From assembly GCF_000384115.1 (NCBI RefSeq), contig NZ_KB913029.1, positions 2,951,057 to 3,015,056 on the forward strand: 64,000 nt of DNA. Direction: 5' to 3'. Shown piece by piece: positions 1-10,287 of this stretch (positions are counted from its first letter, which is position 1; every line of letters starts with the position of its first letter). A model generated the notes under the pieces. The model worked only from the letters and a program-made list of their open reading frames with translations, did no database searches and had not been told where the DNA came from. Origin of the DNA: Sporichthya polymorpha DSM 43042 (lineage in GTDB: Bacteria; Actinomycetota; Actinomycetes; Sporichthyales; Sporichthyaceae). The translations under genes and the position numbers were made by a program.

Positions 1-1
1 C

Positions 2-454
<453 letters not shown>

Positions 455-457
455 ACA

Positions 458-478
458 GTGGGGGGCTGCGCCCCCCAC
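458..478. terminator. GC-rich hairpin directly after tuf
   Basis: Arms GTGGGGGGC (458-466) and GCCCCCCAC (470-478) pair perfectly around the loop TGC. A run of C follows but no T tract, so it would be a U-less, actinobacterial-type terminator or an mRNA 3' end stabiliser. It starts 3 bases after the tuf stop. The same architecture recurs at several other places in the window. Confidence 0.7.
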
Positions 479-520
479 ACCCCCCGCAAGAGAACTAAGG
501 ACAAGAGCAAGAGCTTGTTC

Positions 521-541
521 CGCCGAGACTTCGTCTCGGCG
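521..541. repeat. Perfect hairpin in the tuf-rpsJ gap
   Basis: Arms CGCCGAGAC (521-529) and GTCTCGGCG (533-541) pair perfectly around a TTC loop. It is immediately followed by a second, longer hairpin at 543-587. It could be a terminator, an RNA processing site or part of a structured S10 leader. Confidence 0.6.
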
Positions 542-542
542 G

Positions 543-587
543 CGAGTCGGAGAGACCGACGAAGTGCGTGTCGGTCTCTCCGACTCG
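543..587. repeat. 18-bp perfect inverted repeat in the tuf-rpsJ gap
   Basis: The arm at 543-560 (CGAGTCGGAGAGACCGAC) is the exact reverse complement of the arm at 570-587, with a 9-base loop. It lies between tuf and the proposed rpsJ promoter, so a strong terminator that isolates the S10 operon from tuf read-through is the simplest reading. An operator or leader structure is possible. Confidence 0.65.
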
Positions 588-609
588 GGCCCGCTCGACA
601 CGCGCCGAT

Positions 610-638
610 TTGGCGCATCGGTGAGGCTGGGGCAGACT
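610..638 (+). promoter_or_regulatory. Candidate promoter of the S10 operon
   Basis: A TTGGCG hexamer (610-615) and a CAGACT hexamer (633-638) are separated by 17 bases. This resembles the vegetative actinobacterial pattern TTGACn-17/18-TAnnnT with a C in the first -10 position. It lies beyond the tuf hairpins and about 95 bases before rpsJ, which leaves room for a leader. The assignment rests on sequence resemblance only. Confidence 0.4.
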
Positions 639-732
639 ACGCAGGTTGCCCAGACGGCCGACACACCCGACCTCGGGGGTCGGTGACCATGATTTTTCGA
701 ACGCAAGCAGATTGAAGGACGGCGACCCTGCC

Positions 733-1041
733 ATGGCGGGACAGAAGATCCGCATCCGGCTCAAGGCCTATGACCATGAGGTCATCGATTCCTCGGCGCG
801 CAAGATCGTCGACACGGTGACGCGTACTGGTGCTCACGTGGCCGGCCCGGTGCCGTTGCCGACCGAGAAGAACGTGTTCTGCGTGATTCGGTCGCCGCAC
901 AAGTACAAGGACTCGCGCGAGCACTTCGAGATGCGCACGCACAAGCGCCTCATCGACATCCTCGACCCGACGCCGAAGACCGTCGACTCGCTCATGCGTC
1001 TCGACCTGCCGGCCGGCGTCGACATCGAGATCAAGCTTTAG
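733..1041 (+). CDS. rpsJ: 30S ribosomal protein S10
   Basis: S10 (102 residues, the normal length) is a head protein of the 30S subunit and, in many bacteria, also a partner of NusB in antitermination. The ATG at 733 gives the expected N-terminus [16 protein letters not shown]. The reading frame stays open to 646 but that extension has no family match. A GAAGGA Shine-Dalgarno-like stretch lies about 13 bases upstream. It is the first gene of the S10 operon, 21 bases before rplC. Confidence 0.98.
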   Translation: MAGQKIRIRLKAYDHEVIDSSARKIVDTVTRTGAHVAGPVPLPTEKNVFCVIRSPHKYKDSREHFEMRTHKRLIDILDPTPKTVDSLMRLDLPAGVDIEIKL

Positions 1042-1062
1042 ACCCGGAGGGGAGGCATCACC

Positions 1063-1722
1063 ATGAACGTTCGCGGACTGCTGGGCGAGAAGCTGGGCAT
1101 GACCCAGGTCTTCGACGCCCGCGGGCGGGTCGTCCCCGTCACCGTGGTCAAGGCGGGCCCGTGCGTGGTCACCGCCGTCCGTTCCCCGGAGGGTGACGGC
1201 TACTCCGCGGTCCAGCTGGGCTTCGGGGAGATCGACCCGCGCAAGGTGAACAAGCCGGAGGGTGGCCACTTCCGCAAGGCCGGGGTCACCCCGCGCCGGC
1301 ACGTGGCCGAGATCCGCACCGACGACGCGGGCAGCTTCGAGGTCGGCCAGGAGCTGACCGTCGACGTCTTCGAAGAGGGCGGGCTGGTCGACATCGTCGG
1401 CACCAGCAAGGGCAAGGGCACCGCCGGTGTCATGAAGCGTCACGGCTTCAAGGGCCTCGGCGCGGCGCACGGCACCCAGCGCAAGCACCGCTCGCCGGGT
1501 TCGATCGGCGCCTGCGCCACCCCGGCGCGCGTGTTCAAGGGCCTGCGGATGGCCGGCCGGATGGGCAACGTCCGGACCACCACCCAGAACCTGACCGTCC
1601 ACGCGGTGGACCCCGAGAACAACCTGATCCTCGTCAAGGGCGCGGTCCCCGGTCCGGCCGGCGGCCTCGTGCTCGTCAAGACGCCCGCCAAGGGCAACCC
1701 CTCGAAGGGTGAGCTGAAGTGA
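1063..1722 (+). CDS. rplC: 50S ribosomal protein L3
   Basis: L3 (219 residues) is an early assembly protein of the large subunit whose central loop reaches toward the peptidyl transferase centre. The start ATG at 1063 has a GGAGGGG ribosome-binding site. The N-terminus reads [13 protein letters not shown] and the conserved core includes [19 protein letters not shown] and [11 protein letters not shown]. Its TGA overlaps the GTG of rplD (GTGA), which points to translational coupling. Confidence 0.98.
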   Translation: MNVRGLLGEKLGMTQVFDARGRVVPVTVVKAGPCVVTAVRSPEGDGYSAVQLGFGEIDPRKVNKPEGGHFRKAGVTPRRHVAEIRTDDAGSFEVGQELTVDVFEEGGLVDIVGTSKGKGTAGVMKRHGFKGLGAAHGTQRKHRSPGSIGACATPARVFKGLRMAGRMGNVRTTTQNLTVHAVDPENNLILVKGAVPGPAGGLVLVKTPAKGNPSKGELK

Positions 1723-2387
1723 GCTCCGGCACCCAGTCCGTTGATGTCGTCTCGCCGGACGGCAGCAAGTCCGGCAGCGTCGAACTCCCTGCGGAGATCT
1801 TCGACGTCACCGTGAACATCCCGCTGATCCACCAGGTCGTGGTGGCGCAGCAGGCCGCCGCGCGTCAGGGCACGCACAAGACCAAGAACCGCGGCGAGGT
1901 CTCCGGTGGTGGCAAGAAGCCGTACCGCCAGAAGGGCACCGGTCGCGCCCGTCAGGGTTCGACCCGCGCGCCGCAGTTCACCGGCGGTGGCGTCGTGCAC
2001 GGTCCCGTGCCGCGGGACTACTCGCAGCGGACCCCGAAGAAGATGAAGGCCGCCGCCCTGCGTGGTGCCCTCACCGACCGGGCCCGGGGCGGCAAGGTGC
2101 ACGTGCTCGCGTCGCTCGTCGCGGGGGAGACCCCGTCGACCCGCGCCGCGGTCGAGGCCCTCTCCCACGTGGGCGACGCCGGCAAGGCGCTGGTGGTCGT
2201 CGAGCGCACCGACCTGGTCGGGTGGAAGAGCGTCCGCAACGTCCCCGGCGTCCACGTCATCGCCCCGGACCAGCTGAACACCTACGACGTCCTCTGCGCC
2301 GACGACATCGTCTTCACGCAGGGCGCGCTCGAGGCGTTCCTCTCGGGCGGGAAGAAGGCTGCGGCCGCTGAAGGAGTGTCGGCATGA
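1719..2387 (+). CDS. rplD: 50S ribosomal protein L4
   Basis: L4 (222 residues) lines the peptide exit tunnel and in enterobacteria also represses its own operon. The conserved extended loop is visible as [20 protein letters not shown] and [13 protein letters not shown]. The first 20 residues are a variable hydrophilic tail. Translation starts at a GTG that overlaps the rplC stop, and the gene ends in an ATGA overlap with rplW. No leader resembling the E. coli L4 target was recognised upstream of rpsJ. Confidence 0.98.
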   Translation: MSSGTQSVDVVSPDGSKSGSVELPAEIFDVTVNIPLIHQVVVAQQAAARQGTHKTKNRGEVSGGGKKPYRQKGTGRARQGSTRAPQFTGGGVVHGPVPRDYSQRTPKKMKAAALRGALTDRARGGKVHVLASLVAGETPSTRAAVEALSHVGDAGKALVVVERTDLVGWKSVRNVPGVHVIAPDQLNTYDVLCADDIVFTQGALEAFLSGGKKAAAAEGVSA

Positions 2388-2689
2388 GCTCGACCTACAA
2401 GGACCCGCGCGACATCCTGCTCGCGCCCGTGATCTCCGAGAAGAGCTACGGCCTTCTCGACGAGAACAAGTACACGTTCCTGGTGCACCCGGACGCCAAC
2501 AAGACCGAGATCAAGATCTCGGTCGAGAAGGTCTTCGGCGTCAAGGTCACCGGCGTCAACACCATCAACCGGCAGGGCAAGCGCAAGCGCACCCGCTTCG
2601 GCTACGGCCAGCGCAACGCCACCCGCCGCGCGATCGTGACGGTTGCCGAGGGCGACCGGATCGACATCTTCGGAGGGCCGGTCAGCTAG
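2384..2689 (+). CDS. rplW: 50S ribosomal protein L23
   Basis: L23 (101 residues) sits at the tunnel exit, where trigger factor and the signal recognition particle dock. The sequence shows the family signatures [24 protein letters not shown] near the N-terminus (residues 8-31, described in two parts: [13 protein letters not shown] and LLDENKYTF) and [11 protein letters not shown]. The ATG overlaps the rplD stop by ATGA, and rplB follows after two bases. Confidence 0.97.
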   Translation: MSSTYKDPRDILLAPVISEKSYGLLDENKYTFLVHPDANKTEIKISVEKVFGVKVTGVNTINRQGKRKRTRFGYGQRNATRRAIVTVAEGDRIDIFGGPVS

Positions 2690-2691
2690 CC

Positions 2692-3530
<839 letters not shown>

Positions 3531-3531
<1 letters not shown>

Positions 3532-3812
3532 TGCCCCGCAGCCTGAAGAAGGGTCCCTTCGTCGACGACCACCTCGCCAAGAAGGTCGAGGTGCAGAACG
3601 AGAAGGGCACCAAGAACGTCATCAAGACCTGGTCGCGCCGGTCGATGATCGTGCCCGAGATGCTCGGTCACACGATCGCCGTGCACGACGGCCGGAAGCA
3701 CGTGCCGGTCTTCGTCACCGAGTCGATGGTCGGTCACAAGCTCGGCGAGTTCGCGCCGACCCGGACGTTCCGCGGTCACGAGAAGGACGACCGCAAGTCC
3801 CGCCGCCGCTAA
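3531..3812 (+). CDS. rpsS: 30S ribosomal protein S19
   Basis: S19 (93 residues) is a head protein that contacts the A-site finger and S13. The family core [14 protein letters not shown] and [19 protein letters not shown] is intact, followed by [13 protein letters not shown]. The start overlaps the rplB stop. A 40-base gap to rplV follows, the longest interval between these S10-operon genes, without an obvious terminator. Confidence 0.98.
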
Positions 3813-3852
3813 GAGCCGCCGAGAGCTGAGTAGAGAGAACTGAGGGATAGCG

Positions 3853-4263
3853 ATGGCATCCACATTGAGTGGGGGCAGGCCCGACAGCGCCGTTGCGCGC
3901 GTCCGGCACCTGCGAATCGCGCCGATGAAGACCCGTCGTGTCGTCGACATGATCCGCGGGCTGCCGGCCGCCGAGGCGCAGGCACTGCTCGCGTTCTCGC
4001 CGCAGGCCGCGAGCGAGCCGGTCGGCAAGGTGCTCGCCAGCGCCATCGCCAACGCGCAGAACAACTTCAACCTCGACCCGCGCACGCTGGTGATCAGCGA
4101 GGCGTACGTGGACGAGGGCCCGACGATGAAGCGGTTCCGTCCGCGCGCCCAGGGCCGCGCCTACCGCATCCGCAAGCGCAGCTCGCACGTGACGATCGTC
4201 GTGACGTCCACTGCGTCGAATGGCGGCTCCAAAGTCGCCGCTGGCAAGGGAGGGACCCGATAG
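3853..4263 (+). CDS. rplV: 50S ribosomal protein L22
   Basis: L22 (136 residues) binds all domains of 23S rRNA and its hairpin narrows the exit tunnel. The sequence shows [20 protein letters not shown] and the conserved [20 protein letters not shown], which forms the tunnel hairpin. A short disordered tail ends the protein. The last base of the TAG stop is the first base of the GTG of rpsC. Confidence 0.97.
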   Translation: MASTLSGGRPDSAVARVRHLRIAPMKTRRVVDMIRGLPAAEAQALLAFSPQAASEPVGKVLASAIANAQNNFNLDPRTLVISEAYVDEGPTMKRFRPRAQGRAYRIRKRSSHVTIVVTSTASNGGSKVAAGKGGTR

Positions 4264-5087
4264 TGGGCCAGAAGGTCAATCCGCACGGGTTCCGGCTCGG
4301 CATCACCAGCGAGTTCAAGAGCCGCTGGTACGCCGACAAGCTCTACGCGGACTACGTGAAGGAAGACGTCGCGATCCGTCGCATGCTCACCAAGGGCATG
4401 GAGCGGGCCGGGATCTCCAAGGTCGAGATCGAGCGCACCCGCGACCGGGTCCGCGTCGACATCCACACCGCGCGTCCGGGCATCGTCATCGGCCGCAAGG
4501 GCGCGGAGGCGGACAACATCCGCACCCGCCTGGAGAACCTCACCTCGAAGCAGGTTCAGCTCAACATCCTCGAGGTGAAGAACCCGGAGGTCGACGCGCA
4601 GCTCGTCGCGCAGGGCGTGGCGGAGCAGCTGGCCTCCCGTGTCGCGTTCCGCCGTGCGATGCGCAAGGCGCTGCAGTCGGCCACCAAGGCCGGCGCCAAG
4701 GGCATCCGGGTCCAGTGCTCGGGCCGCCTCGGTGGCGCCGAGATGTCGCGCTCGGAGTTCTACCGCGAGGGTCGCGTCCCGCTGCACACGCTGCGCGCGG
4801 ACATCGACTACGGCTTCTTCGAGGCGCGCACGACCTTCGGCCGCATCGGCGTGAAGGTGTGGATCTACAAGGGTGACGTCACCGGCACCCGCGCCGAGCG
4901 CGAGGCCCAGCAGCGCGCTGCGGCCGCCGCCGGCGCCCGCAGCCGTCCGGACCGTCGTCCGCGGCGCGGCGAGCGCCCGGGTCGTGGCCCGGCCGTCGAG
5001 TCGGCGCCCGCCACCGAGCCCACTGCCACCACCACGGCTCCGGCCGAGGCTGCGTCCGCGCCCGAGGGCGCGGGAGGGGAGAGCTGA
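4263..5087 (+). CDS. rpsC: 30S ribosomal protein S3 with long C-terminal tail
   Basis: S3 lies at the mRNA entry tunnel. The KH domain motif [15 protein letters not shown] is clear, and the C-terminal S3 domain runs to VKVWIYKGD at about residue 207. The remaining 65 residues are an Arg-, Ala-, Pro- and Glu-rich tail that makes the protein 274 residues long, against about 233 in E. coli. Longer S3 tails are known in actinobacteria. The GTG start overlaps the rplV stop by one base. Confidence 0.97.
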   Translation: MGQKVNPHGFRLGITSEFKSRWYADKLYADYVKEDVAIRRMLTKGMERAGISKVEIERTRDRVRVDIHTARPGIVIGRKGAEADNIRTRLENLTSKQVQLNILEVKNPEVDAQLVAQGVAEQLASRVAFRRAMRKALQSATKAGAKGIRVQCSGRLGGAEMSRSEFYREGRVPLHTLRADIDYGFFEARTTFGRIGVKVWIYKGDVTGTRAEREAQQRAAAAAGARSRPDRRPRRGERPGRGPAVESAPATEPTATTTAPAEAASAPEGAGGES

Positions 5088-5090
5088 ACC

Positions 5091-5510
5091 GTGCTGATCC
5101 CACGTCGCGTCAAGCACCGTAAGCAGCACCACCCGGACCGCCACGGCGCGTCCAAGGGCGGCAACACGGTCGCGTTCGGTGACTTCGGCATCCAGGCTCT
5201 CGAGCCGGCCTACGTGACCAACCGTCAGATCGAGTCGGCCCGTATCGCGATGACCCGCCACATCAAGCGTGGCGGCAAGGTCTGGATCAACATCTACCCG
5301 GACCGCCCGCTGACCAAGAAGCCTGCCGAGACCCGCATGGGTTCCGGCAAGGGTTCGCCGGAGTGGTGGGTCGCGAACATCAAGCCGGGTCGTGTGATGT
5401 TCGAACTGTCCGGCGTTCCGGAGCCCATCGCTCGCGAGGCCATGCGCCGCGCGATCCACAAGCTGCCGATGAAGTGCCGGTTCGTCACCCGCGAGGGGGT
5501 GCAGGGCTGA
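5091..5510 (+). CDS. rplP: 50S ribosomal protein L16
   Basis: L16 (139 residues) helps to organise the A-site region of the large subunit. The sequence begins [19 protein letters not shown] and contains the conserved [19 protein letters not shown] and [19 protein letters not shown]. The start is GTG, 3 bases after rpsC. The stop TGA shares its last base with the ATG of rpmC (TGATG). Confidence 0.98.
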   Translation: MLIPRRVKHRKQHHPDRHGASKGGNTVAFGDFGIQALEPAYVTNRQIESARIAMTRHIKRGGKVWINIYPDRPLTKKPAETRMGSGKGSPEWWVANIKPGRVMFELSGVPEPIAREAMRRAIHKLPMKCRFVTREGVQG

Positions 5511-5767
5511 TGGCTGAGGAGACGACGCCGGCGACCACCTCGCCGACCAACAAGGCCGCCGCTGCGCTGCGTGAGCTCGACGACGCCGAGCTGCTCAGCA
5601 AGCTCAAGGAGGCCAAGGAGGAGCTGTTCAACCTCCGCTTCCAGGCCGCCACCGGTCAGCTGGAGAGCCACGGCCGGCTGCGTGCGATCAAGAAGGAGAT
5701 CGCACGGATCTACACGACGATGCGTGAGCGCGAGCTCGGCATCACGACGTTCGAGGGCGTTGCCTGA
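5510..5767 (+). CDS. rpmC: 50S ribosomal protein L29
   Basis: L29 (85 residues) is a helical protein near the tunnel exit. The typical two-helix core is visible as [20 protein letters not shown] and [17 protein letters not shown]. The first 16 residues form a Thr/Pro-rich extension. The ATG at 5510 overlaps the rplP stop. The frame is open further upstream (to 5363), but that part lies inside rplP and does not match the family. Confidence 0.96.
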   Translation: MAEETTPATTSPTNKAAAALRELDDAELLSKLKEAKEELFNLRFQAATGQLESHGRLRAIKKEIARIYTTMRERELGITTFEGVA

Positions 5768-6033
5768 TGAGTGAGTCCACCCAGCGCGGCTTCCGCAAGG
5801 TCCGTGAGGGCCTCGTGGTCAGCGACAAGATGCAGAAGACGGTCGTCGTGGCTGTCGAGGACCGGGTCAAGCACCCGCTCTACGGCAAGGTCATCCGCCG
5901 CACCAACAAGCTGAAGGCCCACAACGAGAACGACGAGGCCGGCGTCGGCGACCGCGTTCTCCTCGCCGAGACCCGGCCGCTGTCCGCCACCAAGCGGTGG
6001 CGCGTGGTCGAGATCCTCGAAAAGGCCAAGTGA
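5767..6033 (+). CDS. rpsQ: 30S ribosomal protein S17
   Basis: S17 (88 residues) is a primary binder of the 5' domain of 16S rRNA. The sequence shows [20 protein letters not shown] and the conserved [22 protein letters not shown] in its OB-fold (quoted in part). The start overlaps the rpmC stop by one base (TGATG). An 86-base gap separates it from rplN, the point where many bacteria pass from the S10 to the spc group. Confidence 0.97.
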   Translation: MSESTQRGFRKVREGLVVSDKMQKTVVVAVEDRVKHPLYGKVIRRTNKLKAHNENDEAGVGDRVLLAETRPLSATKRWRVVEILEKAK

Positions 6034-6119
6034 CCGAGAACGTCCGGAGCTACACAGTTCGGCCAGGCTCAGCCGCCACCGGCGCCCCTGAGAACCGGCA
6101 CGACAACCAGGAGTAGGCA

Positions 6120-6488
6120 GTGATCCAGCAGGAGTCGCGACTGCGCGTCGCCGACAACACGGGTGCGAAGGAACTTCTCTGCATCCGCGTTCTCGGCGGC
6201 TCCGGTCGGCGCTACGCGGGCATCGGCGACATCATCGTCGCCACCGTCAAGGACGCGATCCCGGGCGGCGGGGTGAAGAAGGGCGAGGTCGTCAAGGCGG
6301 TCATCGTCCGGACCACCAAGGAGCGTCGCCGCGGCGACGGCTCCTACATCCGCTTCGACGAGAACGCGGCCGTGATCATCAAGGACGGCGGGGACCCGCG
6401 CGGCACGCGCATCTTCGGCCCGGTCGGCCGCGAGCTGCGGGACAAGCGCTTCATGCGCATCATCTCGCTCGCTCCGGAGGTGCTCTGA
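6120..6488 (+). CDS. rplN: 50S ribosomal protein L14
   Basis: L14 (122 residues, exactly the usual length) bridges to 16S rRNA helix 14. The N-terminus [18 protein letters not shown] and the core [17 protein letters not shown] are diagnostic. Translation starts at GTG with a CAGGAGTAGG ribosome-binding site. It opens the spc-type group, followed after 3 bases by rplX. No convincing promoter was found in the 86-base gap upstream. Confidence 0.98.
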   Translation: MIQQESRLRVADNTGAKELLCIRVLGGSGRRYAGIGDIIVATVKDAIPGGGVKKGEVVKAVIVRTTKERRRGDGSYIRFDENAAVIIKDGGDPRGTRIFGPVGRELRDKRFMRIISLAPEVL

Positions 6489-6491
6489 CCT

Positions 6492-6809
6492 ATGAAGATC
6501 AAGAAGGGCGACACCGTCCAGGTGATCTCCGGCAAGGACCGCGGCGTCCGCGGCCGGGTCATCCAGGCCTACCCCGAGGCTGACAAGGTCCTCGTCGAGG
6601 GCGTCAACCGGATCAAGAAGCACACCAAGGTGACCACCGGCCTCCGCGGCGCTCAGAGCGGCGGCATCGTCACCCAGGAGGCGCCGATCCACGTCTCCAA
6701 CGTGATGCTCGTCGACCCCGAGGACCACCTGCCCACCCGCGTCGGCTATCGCCGCGACGAGGAGGGCCGCAAGGTCCGGGTCTCCAAGCGCACGGGGAAG
6801 GACATCTGA
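6492..6809 (+). CDS. rplX: 50S ribosomal protein L24
   Basis: L24 (105 residues) is an assembly-initiator protein. It carries a KOW motif at the N-terminus ([19 protein letters not shown], then [19 protein letters not shown]) and the conserved [12 protein letters not shown] segment. The TGA overlaps the start of rplE (last A of TGATG), so translation is likely coupled. Confidence 0.97.
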   Translation: MKIKKGDTVQVISGKDRGVRGRVIQAYPEADKVLVEGVNRIKKHTKVTTGLRGAQSGGIVTQEAPIHVSNVMLVDPEDHLPTRVGYRRDEEGRKVRVSKRTGKDI

Positions 6810-7387
6810 TGACGGCCACCGAAGAGCGCGTCGAGAAGATTCCGGCCCGCCTCAAGCTGCGGTACCGCGAGGAGATCGTCCCCGCGCTGCAGAACGACTT
6901 CAACTACGCGAACGTCATGCAGATCCCGCGCCTGGTGAAGGTCGTGGTGAACATGGGCGTGGGCGAGGCGGCCCGCGACTCCAAGTTGATCGACGGCGCC
7001 GTCCGCGACCTGGAGGCCATCACCGGCCAGAAGCCGCAGGTCACCAAGGCCCGCAAGTCGATCGCGCAGTTCAAGCTCCGCGAGGGCATGCCGATCGGCG
7101 CGCACGTCACGCTGCGCGGCGACCGCATGTGGGAGTTCACCGACCGTCTGCTGTCGGTCGCGCTGCCCCGCATCCGCGACTTCCGTGGTCTCTCGCCGAA
7201 GCAGTTCGACGGCCGCGGCAACTACACGTTCGGCCTGAACGAGCAGTCGATGTTCCACGAGATCGACCAGGACAAGACCGACCGCGTTCGCGGCATGGAC
7301 ATCACGGTGGTCACGACGGCCACCAACGACGACGAGGGTCGCGCGCTGCTGCGTCACCTCGGCTTCCCGTTCGCCGAGACGCGGTAA
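6809..7387 (+). CDS. rplE: 50S ribosomal protein L5
   Basis: L5 (192 residues) binds 5S rRNA and contacts P-site tRNA in the central protuberance. Conserved segments include [37 protein letters not shown] and [17 protein letters not shown]. The ATG overlaps the rplX stop and rpsN follows after 14 bases with a GGAG site. Confidence 0.98.
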   Translation: MTATEERVEKIPARLKLRYREEIVPALQNDFNYANVMQIPRLVKVVVNMGVGEAARDSKLIDGAVRDLEAITGQKPQVTKARKSIAQFKLREGMPIGAHVTLRGDRMWEFTDRLLSVALPRIRDFRGLSPKQFDGRGNYTFGLNEQSMFHEIDQDKTDRVRGMDITVVTTATNDDEGRALLRHLGFPFAETR

Positions 7388-7401
7388 GGAGACCCGACCT
7401 C

Positions 7402-7587
7402 ATGGCCAAGAAGTCTTTGATCGCCAAGGCGGCGCGCAAGCCGAAGTTCGCCGTGCGCGCCTACACCCGGTGCCAGCGGTGCGGTCGTCCGCACTCGGTG
7501 TACCGCAAGTTCGGCCTCTGCCGCGTGTGCCTGCGCACCATGGCCCACCGCGGCGAGCTGCCCGGTGTCACGAAGAGCAGCTGGTAA
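7402..7587 (+). CDS. rpsN: 30S ribosomal protein S14, zinc-binding type Z
   Basis: This is the short, zinc-ribbon form of S14 (61 residues). Four cysteines in two CxxC pairs (C24/C27 and C40/C43) make the metal site, as in [21 protein letters not shown] (seen in the middle of the protein, shown here in fragments RCQRCGRP and GLCRVC). Actinobacteria often also keep a zinc-free paralogue for zinc starvation. None is in this window. The ATG at 7402 has a GGAGACC site 10 bases upstream. Earlier in-frame starts lie inside rplE. Confidence 0.97.
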   Translation: MAKKSLIAKAARKPKFAVRAYTRCQRCGRPHSVYRKFGLCRVCLRTMAHRGELPGVTKSSW

Positions 7588-7599
7588 GGGGGAGCCGAC

Positions 7600-8004
7600 A
7601 TGACGATGACCGATCCGATCGCGGACATGCTCGCGCGCCTGCGCAACGCGAACACCGCGTACCACGACACCGTGTCGATGCCCTACAGCAAGATCAAGTC
7701 GCACATCGCGGAGATCCTGCAGCAGCAGGGCTACATCGCCGGCTGGACCGTCGACGAGGTCGAGGGTGTCCCCGGCAAGCGCCTCACGCTCGAGCTGAAG
7801 TACGGCCCGAGCCGGGAGCGTGCCATCGCCGGCCTGCGCCGCATCTCGAAGCCGGGTCTGCGCGTTTACGCCAAGTCGACGGGCATGCCCAAGGTCCTCG
7901 GTGGCCTCGGCGTGGCCATCATTTCGACGTCGTCCGGCCTGCTGACCGACAAGCAGGCCGTCAAGCAGGGTGTGGGCGGGGAAGTCCTCGCCTACGTCTG
8001 GTAA
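7600..8004 (+). CDS. rpsH: 30S ribosomal protein S8
   Basis: S8 (134 residues) organises the central domain of 16S rRNA and represses spc translation in E. coli. The N-terminus [18 protein letters not shown] and the C-terminal [20 protein letters not shown] are diagnostic. Two in-frame ATGs (7600 and 7606) are possible. The first has the better GGGGGAG site. Confidence 0.97.
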   Translation: MTMTDPIADMLARLRNANTAYHDTVSMPYSKIKSHIAEILQQQGYIAGWTVDEVEGVPGKRLTLELKYGPSRERAIAGLRRISKPGLRVYAKSTGMPKVLGGLGVAIISTSSGLLTDKQAVKQGVGGEVLAYVW

Positions 8005-8022
8005 CGGGAGGAGGAGCACCAC

Positions 8023-8562
8023 ATGTCGCGAATCGGCAGGCTTCCGATCCCGATCCCGTCCGGCGTCGAGGTGACCATCGCGGGCTCGGAGATCACCGTG
8101 AAGGGCCCCAAGGGCACCCTCACGCACACCGTGGTCTCGCCCATCACGGTCGAGAAGGGTGAGGACAACGTCCTCACCGTCACGCGTCCGGACGACGACC
8201 GCGACTCGCGGTCGCGCCACGGCCTGACTCGCACGCTGATCAACAACATGGTGATCGGCGTGACCCAGGGCTACGAGAAGAAGATGGAGATCGCGGGCGT
8301 CGGCTACCGCGTCCAGCCGAAGGGCTCCGGTCTGGAGTTCGCACTGGGCTTCAGCCACCCGGTCCCCGTCGAGGCGCCTCCTGGCATCACCTTCGCCGTC
8401 GAGTCCCCGACCAGGTTCTCGGTCGCCGGGATCGACAAGCAGCTCGTCGGTGAGGTCGCCGCGAACATCCGCAAGCTGCGCAAGCCCGACCCGTACAAGG
8501 GCAAGGGTGTGCGCTACGCCGGCGAGGTCATTCGCCGCAAGGTCGGAAAGGCTGGCAAGTAG
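8023..8562 (+). CDS. rplF: 50S ribosomal protein L6
   Basis: L6 (179 residues) lies near the factor-binding site. It has two similar domains. The N-terminus [17 protein letters not shown] and the C-terminal signature [20 protein letters not shown] are standard. The start has a GGGAGGAGG site. rplR begins 2 bases after the stop. Confidence 0.98.
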   Translation: MSRIGRLPIPIPSGVEVTIAGSEITVKGPKGTLTHTVVSPITVEKGEDNVLTVTRPDDDRDSRSRHGLTRTLINNMVIGVTQGYEKKMEIAGVGYRVQPKGSGLEFALGFSHPVPVEAPPGITFAVESPTRFSVAGIDKQLVGEVAANIRKLRKPDPYKGKGVRYAGEVIRRKVGKAGK

Positions 8563-8564
8563 CC

Positions 8565-8948
8565 ATGGCTGTCAGCGTCAAGATCGGCAAGGGCATCTCC
8601 CGCAAGGGGGTGGCCCGCAAGCGCCGTCACCTTCGGGTCCGCAAGAAGGTCTCCGGCACGGCGACGCGTCCGCGTCTCGTCGTGAACCGGTCCAGCCGCC
8701 ACATGGTGGCGCAGGTGGTGGACGACACCGCCGGCGTGACCCTGGCGTCGGCCTCGACCATGGACGCCTCGCTGCGGACCGCAGCGGGCGACAAGACGGA
8801 AAAGGCGCGCAAGGTCGGCGAGCTCGTCGCCGAGCGTGCGAAGGCCGCGGGAGTCTCTGCGGTGGTCTTCGACCGGGGTGGCAACCGCTACCACGGCCGG
8901 ATCGCCGCGCTCGCCGACGGCGCCCGCGAGTCTGGATTGGAGTTCTGA
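8565..8948 (+). CDS. rplR: 50S ribosomal protein L18
   Basis: L18 (127 residues) binds 5S rRNA together with L5. The basic N-terminus [19 protein letters not shown] and the C-terminal [19 protein letters not shown] are typical. It ends in a one-base overlap (TGATG) with the start of rpsE. Confidence 0.97.
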   Translation: MAVSVKIGKGISRKGVARKRRHLRVRKKVSGTATRPRLVVNRSSRHMVAQVVDDTAGVTLASASTMDASLRTAAGDKTEKARKVGELVAERAKAAGVSAVVFDRGGNRYHGRIAALADGARESGLEF

Positions 8949-9577
8949 TGCCCGGTCAACAGCGTCGAGGCCCCGGTGGCGGGGCCGGCGGCGGCCAGGG
9001 CGGTGGCGGCGACCGTCGCGATCGTCGCGACGACCGTCGCGGCGGCGGCTCGCAGGAGAAGAGCGCGTTCGTCGAGCGCGTCGTCGACATCAACCGCGTC
9101 GCCAAGGTCGTGAAGGGTGGCCGGCGCTTCAGCTTCACCGCGCTGGTCGTCGTCGGCGACGGTGACGGCACCGTGGGCGTCGGCTACGGCAAGGCCAAGG
9201 AGGTGCCCGCGGCGATCGCCAAGGGTGTCGAGGAGGCCAAGAAGAACTTCTTCAAGGTCCCGCGGATCCAGGGCACCATCCCGCACCCCGTCCAGGGTGA
9301 GAAGGCCGCCGGCGTGGTCATGCTGCGCCCGGCCAGCCCGGGTACCGGCGTCATCGCCGGCGGTGCGGTCCGCGCCGTCCTGGAGTGCGCCGGCGTCCAC
9401 GACATCCTGAGCAAGTCGCTGGGCTCGGACAACTCGATCAACATCGTTCACGCCACGGTCGACGCGCTGCGCCGGCTGGAGAAGCCGGAGGCGGTGGCAG
9501 CCCGTCGTGGCCTGCCCCTGGAGGACGTCGCTCCGCCGGCGATGCTCCGCGCCCGGGCGGCGGGAACGGGGGCCTGA
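8948..9577 (+). CDS. rpsE: 30S ribosomal protein S5 with Gly/Arg-rich N-terminus
   Basis: S5 (209 residues) contributes to decoding accuracy and mRNA unwinding. The S5 RNA-binding domain ([20 protein letters not shown]) begins at about residue 40, and the C-terminal domain includes [19 protein letters not shown]. The first 37 residues are a low-complexity Gly/Arg/Asp tail with [14 protein letters not shown]. The ATG at 8948 overlaps the rplR stop. Confidence 0.97.
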   Translation: MPGQQRRGPGGGAGGGQGGGGDRRDRRDDRRGGGSQEKSAFVERVVDINRVAKVVKGGRRFSFTALVVVGDGDGTVGVGYGKAKEVPAAIAKGVEEAKKNFFKVPRIQGTIPHPVQGEKAAGVVMLRPASPGTGVIAGGAVRAVLECAGVHDILSKSLGSDNSINIVHATVDALRRLEKPEAVAARRGLPLEDVAPPAMLRARAAGTGA

Positions 9578-9578
9578 G

Positions 9579-9758
9579 ATGGCTCAGCTGAAGATCACCC
9601 AGGTCCGCTCCGTCATCGGCGGCAAGCAGAACCAGCGCGACACCCTGCGCTCGCTCGGCCTCCGCAAGATCTCCCAGGAGGTCATCCGCGAGGACGATCC
9701 CGTCACGCTCGGCATGATCAACGCCGTGCGGCACCTCGTCACGGTAGAGAAGGTCTAG
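9579..9758 (+). CDS. rpmD: 50S ribosomal protein L30
   Basis: L30 (59 residues) is a small large-subunit protein found in many but not all bacteria. The whole family pattern is present: [30 protein letters not shown] and [16 protein letters not shown]. The start ATG is one base after the rpsE stop and rplO follows 4 bases after its end. Confidence 0.97.
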   Translation: MAQLKITQVRSVIGGKQNQRDTLRSLGLRKISQEVIREDDPVTLGMINAVRHLVTVEKV

Positions 9759-9762
9759 GTCC

Positions 9763-10206
9763 ATGACGCTCAAGGTTCACCACCTGCGCCCGGCCCCGGG
9801 TGCCCACAAGCCGAAGACCCGCGTGGGTCGCGGTGAGGGCTCCAAGGGCAAGACGGCCGGCCGCGGTACCAAGGGCACGAAGGCCCGCTACCAGGTCCCG
9901 GCCCGGTTCGAGGGTGGGCAGATGCCGCTGCACATGCGGCTGCCCAAGCTGCGCGGCTTCACCAACCCGTTCCGGACCGAGTACCAGGTTGTCAATCTCG
10001 ACAAGCTGGCGGCGCTCTACCCGTCCGGCGGCGAGGTCACGGTCGACGACCTGATCGCGAAGGGCGCGGTGCGGAAGAACTCCCCGGTCAAGATCCTGGG
10101 AACAGGGGAGCTCTCCGTGGCGCTGCAGGTGACGGTGCACGCGGTCTCGGGTTCGGCTCGGGAGAAGATCACGGGCGCCGGCGGCACGGTCACGCCGCTC
10201 GCCTGA
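9763..10206 (+). CDS. rplO: 50S ribosomal protein L15
   Basis: L15 (147 residues) is a late assembly protein. Its long basic N-terminal arm ([35 protein letters not shown]) and the segment [20 protein letters not shown] are characteristic. It is the last ribosomal gene before secY, from which it is separated by 81 bases. Confidence 0.97.
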   Translation: MTLKVHHLRPAPGAHKPKTRVGRGEGSKGKTAGRGTKGTKARYQVPARFEGGQMPLHMRLPKLRGFTNPFRTEYQVVNLDKLAALYPSGGEVTVDDLIAKGAVRKNSPVKILGTGELSVALQVTVHAVSGSAREKITGAGGTVTPLA

Positions 10207-10287
10207 GCGGTCCGTGAGTTAGCCTCCGTACGAGTCCCGACCCCGCCAGGCCGCACACCCGCCCCGTAAGTCCGCGCAGGAGGAAAC

